NCBI GenBank assembly: GCA_008828725.1
Contig: MEHQ01002827.1
Span: forward strand, 62,001 to 126,000
Length of the DNA: 64,000 nt
Direction: 5' to 3'
From: Saccharina japonica
Lineage: Eukaryota; Sar; Phaeophyceae; Laminariales; Laminariaceae
The notes under the pieces were generated by a model. That model was not told where the DNA came from. It searched no databases and saw only the letters and a program-made list of their open reading frames with translations. Each line of letters starts with the position of its first letter. Positions within the stretch are counted from its first letter, which is position 1. Positions 58,501 through 64,000 of this stretch are shown piece after piece. A program made the translations under genes and the position numbers.

Positions 58501-61500
58501 CGCCGCCGCCGCTAGAATGCAACTCTCGCCCTTCATGAGACTCGCCGAACACCTCACGTTTTGCTTTGCGCTTGGTGCTAGCAATGTCTGCCTGGTCGGT
58601 GAACAAACCGACATGCTCCGTCCCGGCATTGTAGGGATGCGAGGGTCTATGATCATACGACTACGGCCATGCATGAATATCGAGTTCACCCCCCACCCGC
58701 CGCACCTTGACGAGTGTATCTGCTGGATGAACCCACCCAGCCTTTCGCGGACATGGGCCAGCGACGCGTAGTTTTCTTCTTGGAAGAACTCCTGTTGTAA
58801 CAGACGCGTCGGGGGGCAGCAGAGGCCGATCGATTCAGCACAGGAAAGGAACGCACGCGTGAAAAGGCAGCGAAATGGCCGCACCGTTCACGCGGAAGCG
58901 ATGCGCCAGAGGGTTTTTCGTGGTAAAAATGCGGTCTTGCGACAAAACATGAGGCGGGGGGGGGTACGGCTGCTGCTGTTATGGCAATCTCACCGCGAAC
59001 ATAAATACGAGCACTCTCACTTGGCCGCTACGTAGGTCAAGCTACCCGCTATATACATGGCGTACTTTTAGTCAGCAAAAGCCGAATAAAATAGCGTTCC
59101 TGCCGACGCTTAATGGCATGCTATGTATACGTACAGCGCGTATCATACGTAGCAGCTAAATTAATAGTAAAAAGCCTGGAAACAGCAGAAAGGCTGCCCT
59201 TCGTTTTTGACAAGAACCGCGCGCTACAGTATGCATCGTCGGAATCCGGACACACTCGTCAAACCGATCCAGGTTTCTGAACGCGGCCGCACCGAATTTT
59301 CGGAAAATTCGAAAATTCCGAGAGTAGCGGCGACTGTTTCCTGCAAAGGTGCGATATATGTATGATCGGAAAAAAAAAACGTCACCGGAAAATAAACAAA
59401 AAACTAAAAAATTAAAAACTCCCGCCGAAGCATAGCTCCGATCCCTCTCACCTCTCGGCTAGCCACCGCCTGCACGTTGACCTGGAGTGGGACCAGCTCC
59501 TCCAGCGTTTTGTAGACATCAGCCTGCAATTTTGGAGCGGAGCGGTCACACAATTTTCGAGTCGCGGCGTGAAACAAACGTTCAATATGGGGATTAGGCA
59601 CGTCTCGAGCAGCGGCTTAAAATAAAACTACAGCTGGGGGGTCGGCGGGGGATCGGCGGCGGCGGCGGGGAGAGGGGGGGGGTGAGGCGTGGGTGGTAGC
59701 GGAGAAGAGGCGAAATAAAAAACACCCACGGCAATCGAGTACGAGTCAATTGAAACAGCTTATGCGCGCCACGATGAAAAATATATATAAAAATATACTA
59801 ATAACTCGCCTTGACCAGCGGCGTCGTCTAGAAAAAGACGCAGGCAGCATGATGGGCTTCGAGGGGGGCGCGGCCGAACCAAACCGACAAAACGATCGTG
59901 TACTACAAAGCATGTCGCACCAACGACAAACCAAAACACAGGTGTCACCTTCCGAAAGCCCTTCTACCTTGATACCTCGTGCAACCAAGTAACCACAAAC
60001 GTTGTACTTATATTTTAGCTGTTTTTAGCTCTGGAAAGGACCCGAGGGCCCAAGCAAACCACAAGCGTATGTAGCATCCGCAAGTCCAGCCTCGTACAAC
60101 CAAGTAACCACAAACGTTGTATATTCTAGGTATTTTCAGCTCTGGAAAGGACCCGCGGACCCGAGCAAACCACACACAAGCGTATGAAGCATCCGCAAGT
60201 CCAGGCCTAGTCTGGACGTTGTTAGGGCCAGCGCACTCAAAGAGTCACCGGCGTCGCATGACACCGGCTTTTAATTATCGGCTGACTCGGTGGCCTATTT
60301 ATACAACAGCGTGCGGTTCGGCGACCCGTCTGCAGCTGCAACATGTGGAGCCTTGAAGCAACACGATGAGGATAAAAGACGTGCAGCTACAGATATATGT
60401 AGCAAGAGACCCCGATGCCTTCCTGATCTATGTATGAAGCCTGTTCACCAGGCTGCCAGGCCGTTAAGGTCCAGCGCAATCAGTCCCAGTGACACTGGGG
60501 GTGACGCGTGCATGGCGTCGGCTTAGTGGTGTGTACACGCAAGCAGTAACACGGCGGTGTGTCCATGCAACGAAACCCAGCACCAGACACTTGCTAAGGT
60601 AAGAGGTGGAACCCTTGTTGTTTTTGAGGCCATCTCACTTGAGGCGCACTAACGCCTCACCCAAACTTCGATTGTGAAACCCGATAAACAACCCCATATA
60701 GCCTAGGTATACTAAAAACTCATATATATATATATATATATTAGATGGCAAAAAAAGGAAAATGGCATTCCGACGATTTTGGGTTATTAACCCATTCAGA
60801 ACTGAAAAATGTATCCCACACTAATTCCAAGTAGTCTGTCCCCAAAAACGGGGGGACCGGTTCTTAACCCCTTAAGAAATGGTCCCACGAATTTGGGGAC
60901 AAACTACTTAAAATTAGTGTGGGACATTTTTTTTCGGTTCTGAATGGTTTGTTATTAAGGGGTTAAGGAGCCCCCGTCATTCAGAAACTGTTCTGGACAA
61001 AAAAAAGTGCTACGTATAATACCTCTATCGTAGCAAAAGCGCCCACCATAAAAAAAAAAACAGTGAGAGCGGCATTCGACAGACTCTCTCGCCTGGAATT
61101 TCTTGGTTTCGTCGTCGTAGCAGGCGTACGGGTACGGAACGTGCTCGTAGCCCCACGAGGCTTCCAGCTGCTTCAGGGGGGACAGCAGGCTCACGCTCTC
61201 GCTGGTTTTGTGCACCATGATCACCCGCGACAGGTGGTACTCGTTGCTGCGAGGACGGGAGGTGTCAGATGCGAGGGAGGAGAAGGTAGGGGAGAAGGGG
61301 GGGGCGGGGGGGGGGGGGGCAGATGGCGGAAAGTTGGCGCNGTCAGATGTCGTAAAGTTGGCGCAAAATAAGTCCCAGGTAGTTGAGAATAGCGTTGCTG
61401 CGGCTATCTGGTCCCGGGAGTACTCTGCTCCAGGGATCACGCACGAAAGAAGGGGGTCTTCTATTTGGACGACCACGAAACTGCTGTTCGACGCTGTGCC

Positions 61501-63675
61501 TACGCTTGTGCTATATGTATACTCGAAGTACATGCTGTTGCCTGTGGGTCGTTTCAGGTTAGTGCCCTACGGGTGCCGCTGTAGCCTCGCCGGTGGGCAA
61601 CACAACTCGTTGTGCCAACAGAACGCTTTGTCGCCTGCTGGCTGTATATTTTGCCTCACGAAGCCGACAACATACCACCCCGCGTATATACTTATGTACG
61701 TACGTTATTGGCATAAGTAGCAGCCAACGCCGGGTCAAAGCTTCAGATGCCGCTGATTTCGCTCCTTTTTCTTCTGCTGTACGTATGACATAGTCAACAG
61801 CAACCCGCGCCAAACTAGGCCCTCTTGTTTAGTTTTAGCCATCAATAGCAGAAAGGCAAGGAATGCGACCGAACACCGCACAAGTACTTAATGTCACTGG
61901 ATGTACTGGTTGTCGACGGGTAAAAAGAACGGGTTTCATGCAAAGAGCCACACAGACACAGTACGAAAGGACGCATGCTACGGTACAGAGAGGTGTAAGC
62001 ACCATGTTTTTTTCCTGAGGGTGGGGTCACGTGAGGAGCTCTATACCCCACACCAAAAAAATGCTTTTGGATAGAAATAAAAGTGCTACTCGTACGTACG
62101 AGTACCCGATGAACAAATCCCGTCGCCTAACCATACAACGAAAACTGTTGCTACACAAGAATGAGGAAATTCCGGCGATTTTGGGTTAAGGAGGCTTTAC
62201 TAGGCCATTCAGAAAACGTTTCAGCCAGAAAAAGGTATACCTTCCTCTGTCGTAGCACGCGTCAAAGCACACTTGGCGGTGCCGTATTACTACAGTATGT
62301 ACCAGGTATACCTTATGAGGGTGAAATGGTACTTCTGTCTGGGCCACGTCCGCGGCCTCTCCTCTTCCTCCATGCCTTGCCTCTCCTCCCTCTCCAGCCT
62401 CGACACCTCTCTCACGACGTTCATCATCGCCTCCTTCGTGCACGTGGACTCGCTCTCCACGAGAAACCCGATGTTGCACGTGTCCACCTACCGTCAAAAA
62501 AATAAAAAAATAAAAACCAGGGGTGCTTACCACTTAGTCGAGACTACTATGGTTGGCATACGTATATACCCTGTTTACGAGACGACTACTAGCCCTAGCC
62601 CGAGCCCTAAGCCAATCAGATCACACCAATTCAACCATTGGATAGGATTGGGCAGTCCCTTTGTCTCGTTCACAGTGTACCTCAACCATTGTAAAATAGC
62701 AGAGTCGAATAAGTGGTAAACTCTACTGTCGAAAACAGTACCCAAAACAGCTTTCCGTATCGGGCGGTGCCATGGGTGAGGAGGACTCACGGCAATGCCA
62801 CTATTATACTGTACAGCATTTTTAAGCGCAAGATGATGCTGCATGTTAACCTGAACGCAATTGGTTGCACAATTGCCACACATGTACAGAAGGAAGCCAT
62901 ATCGCGTCGTACGGTAACAAAGGGTGCATACACCACCCGCATTCGAGACCTTAATGTGCAAAAATGGCGCTGCATGCGAATCTGAGTGCGATCGGGTTGG
63001 TAACACTGTAACAATACCACATATAGAAGGAAACAATATAGTGTAGTACACCACAACACGAACCCGCGCTATATATAGGACACAAAAACCGGCTGTTGGC
63101 TAGCGAGGCAAGAACCAACACGTCAACACGAGACATGGCCAACACCAAAACAAAATACCGAACCGCGTTGACTCACCCCTCCCCCCTCTACCCCAAAGCA
63201 CATACCTGGTGTTGCTCGCACAGATGCCGGAAAAACACGTACCCGGCCGAGGCATCCGCGACGTTATTGTCCCGCACCCGCCCTCCCGTGAAGCACACGA
63301 GGTCAGGCTGGAGGCGCCCCGACTTCAGGCCCTGCACAAGCCGTCTAATGCGTGAAGCATACTCCACTGTCACCTGGTGGCGGTGGTGGTAGTGGTAGTG
63401 GTAGTGGTAGTGATAGTGGTGGCGGTAGTGGTAGTGGTAGAGTGAGGGGTGCGGGGGGGAGGGGAGACACGAGAGCGGAGAGCGGTGGGGAGGTTATAAC
63501 CCAGTGAACTAATAGAACCACACCCACAATTTTGGGGACAAACTACTTGAAATTAGTGTGGTATACTTTGTTCTATCCCTGAAGGGTTACTGACTGGCTA
63601 GCACGAAGTACGCAAAACCGGCCCTGTTGAATAACGCCTCCTCCCCGAAGACATCAGGCGGGAGCGAAACGGAGA
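54467..63675 (-). CDS. DUF218/YdcF-like protein with C-terminal AT-hooks (5' end missing)
   Basis: Nine exons join in phase to about 679 residues: 63595-63675, 63206-63366, 62312-62487, 61093-61246, 59452-59523, 58706-58791, 57043-57199, 56319-56420 and 54467-55519. Residues 1-295 look like a conserved eukaryotic DUF218-type domain: NRAGFAYFVLAMEYASRIRR, PDLVCFTGG (47-55), ESESTCTKEA (91-100) and HFTLISNEYHLSR (134-146), the equivalents of the DUF218 GG, E..S..T and S..H sites. Function unknown; bacterial relatives act on envelope or nucleotide-like substrates. Residues 330-679 are one long exon, acidic and Gly/Ser-rich, then Lys/Pro-rich with AT-hooks SPGRPK (605-610) and KRGRGRPRL (656-664), which suggest minor-groove DNA binding. 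The intron after 61093 appears to be GC-AG. The first exons must lie upstream, probably beyond 64000. Confidence 0.8.
55583..55632 (+). repeat. element P fragment between G runs
   Basis: TTTTCATGCATTTTGCCGTA and GTCGTATGACCATGACC match the start of element P, with G runs on both sides. Confidence 0.6.
56319..56420 (-). CDS. DUF218-like gene, eighth exon seen
   Basis: 34 codons: EIIEPAATRRNSVSLRAWAM, then CAALIERGILQAQM. Acceptor ACGGCAG|GAA, donor ATG|GTGAGG. Confidence 0.8.
57043..57199 (-). CDS. DUF218-like gene, seventh exon seen
   Basis: One base plus 52 codons, with RNMNLVDLQRAAEQGRRGKL and LDEALEWAAGALAKIQ. Acceptor GGCTTTAG|G, donor CAG|GTGTGT. Confidence 0.8.
57456..57788 (+). mobile_element. 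tRNA-SINE copy 10, full length
   Basis: The head CGCCCCGGTAGAGTAGTGGT with box-B-like CGAGTTCAAATCCC is followed by an A-rich linker, diverged body and short A-rich tail. It lies in the intron between the sixth and seventh exons seen. Confidence 0.85.
58478..58695 (-). repeat. dispersed element P, minus copy
   Basis: Inverse of 12031-12225 along nearly all its length, next to C runs. Confidence 0.75.
58706..58791 (-). CDS. DUF218-like gene, sixth exon seen
   Basis: EFFQEENYASLAHVRERLGG, then FIQQIHSS plus two bases. Acceptor ACAACAG|GAG, donor TCAAG|GTGCGG. Element P starts in the intron a few bases downstream. Confidence 0.8.
59452..59523 (-). CDS. DUF218-like gene, fifth exon seen
   Basis: 24 codons: ADVYKTLEELVPLQVNVQAV, then ASRE. 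Acceptor ATTGCAG|GCT, donor GAG|GTGAGA. Confidence 0.8.
59970..60205. repeat. tandem duplication, about 115-bp unit
   Basis: CAACCAAGTAACCACAAACG, TTTTCAGCTCTGGAAAGGAC and AAGCATCCGCAAGTCCAG each occur twice (the first unit shows small changes). Confidence 0.85.
60745..61045. mobile_element. element J copy 2 carrying MITE-D'
   Basis: J sequence CGACGATTTTGGGTTA (left) and TAAGGAGCCCCCGTCATTCA (right) enclose D' (about 60788-60957), which has CCCACACTAATTCCAAGTAG and its complement. Confidence 0.7.
61093..61246 (-). CDS. DUF218-like gene, fourth exon seen
   Basis: NEYHLSRVIMVHKTSESVSL to DDETKKFQ. Acceptor CTCGCAG|C. The only donor consistent with the next exon's phase and sequence is CAG|GCGAGA. 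Confidence 0.85.
62155..62250. mobile_element. element J copy 3 without MITE-D'
   Basis: GGCGATTTTGGGTTAAGGAG and CCATTCAGAAAACGTTTCAG run on without interruption. The TTAA at about 62186 marks where the other copies hold D'. Confidence 0.65.
62312..62487 (-). CDS. DUF218-like gene, third exon seen
   Basis: VDTCNIGFLVESESTCTKEA then a Glu/Arg-rich helix and KYHFTLI. Acceptor ACGGTAG|GTG, donor ATAAG|GTATAC, phase 2. Confidence 0.85.
63206..63366 (-). CDS. DUF218-like gene, second exon seen
   Basis: EYASRIRRLVQGLKSG, PDLVCFTGGRV and AGYVFFRHLCEQHQ. Acceptor GTGACAG|TG (an alternative at CACCAG|GTG, exon start 63373, is also in frame), donor CAG|GTATGT. Confidence 0.8.
63378..63440. repeat. 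GTGGTA microsatellite
   Basis: About ten GTGGTA/GTGGCG units immediately upstream of the acceptor of exon 63206-63366; on the minus strand they give a long CCACTA tract. Confidence 0.9.
63520..63592. mobile_element. MITE-D' half copy
   Basis: TTTGGGGACAAACTACTTGA and GAAATTAGTGTGG to CCCTGAAGGG; only the right half remains. Confidence 0.65.
63595..63675 (-). CDS. DUF218-like gene, first exon seen
   Basis: Two bases plus 26 codons plus one base, with PPDVFGEEALFNRAGFAYFV. Acceptor TTTTTCAAG|TC, donor GCCA|GTCAGT. Joining to the next exon creates the Met of LAMEYASR. Confidence 0.6.
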
Positions 63676-64000
63676 CTTGAAAAAAAATAGCAGTGTCTTG
63701 CCGAGGGAGTGGGGGGGGGGGACGATGCACCGCCTCGATCTCATGTATCTGTCGCCTCCATTTATTGTGTTAACTCCCCCCGAGTATGTCCGACTCGCTC
63801 CTTTGTTTTTTGTATTCCTCTTATGTGTCGTATGTATGCGGGGGGCGTTATTTACCGTCACCCTTGCTTCGTTACTACTGCTGTAGGTCGCACCCATTTC
63901 GTCCTGTGGAATGCTTGCACGTTTCCAAGATTACCAGCGGCTTGTGAAGGGGGGGGGCATCTCAGGGTCGAGGCAAGCCACGGTTTGGTCAGCGGGCCGA
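63676..64000. other. window edge upstream of the DUF218-like gene
   Basis: The missing 5' exons of the gene should lie here or beyond. A minus-strand frame with CLDPEMPPPSQAAGNLGNV is open but has no support. Confidence 0.4.

Overview
This is a nuclear window from an intron-rich eukaryote. GC-rich coding exons sit in repeat-dense, more AT-rich introns and spacers. The lineage is inferred, not proven. Microsatellite-laden introns and the style of the two recognisable proteins would suit a photosynthetic stramenopile such as a brown alga, but nothing seen excludes another protist lineage. There are no operons, rRNA genes, CRISPR arrays or recognisable autonomous transposon proteins. Positions 1-619 are unsequenced, and single N bases lie at 30322 and 61341.

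Three multi-exon genes can be rebuilt, all on the minus strand. (1) 14248-1842: a complete GSK3/shaggy protein kinase, eight coding exons, 449 residues. (2) 28632-18847: an unrecognised gene of about nine exons. Five of them are tiny, phase-0, tandemly duplicated exons ending in variants of GPTGKDE/K and separated by TATC microsatellites. (3) 63675-54467: a DUF218/YdcF-like conserved protein joined to a long acidic tail with two AT-hook motifs, nine exons seen, 5' end missing. Exon phases agree at every junction used. Three introns, two in GSK3 and one in the DUF218 gene, appear to start with GC instead of GT. Weaker candidate exons lie at 37312-37398 and 52501-54096.

The spaces between (about 14.3-18.8 kb and 28.6-52 kb) and the long introns hold many repeats. 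These include a tRNA-headed SINE of about 340 bp (ten copies), several small inverted-repeat elements (TA-, TTAA-, TAA- and 7-bp-duplicating types), nested insertions, a 208-bp near-perfect fold-back, dispersed families without assigned class, and many mini- and microsatellites. Short words such as CTATTAATAG, TACCAGGTA and TACAGCAGTA recur throughout. In some cases SINE copies with and without them show that they were inserted.

The genes show no obvious shared pathway. GSK3 is a signalling kinase. The other two encode a DUF218-type domain with probable DNA-binding tail motifs and a probably disordered repeat protein.
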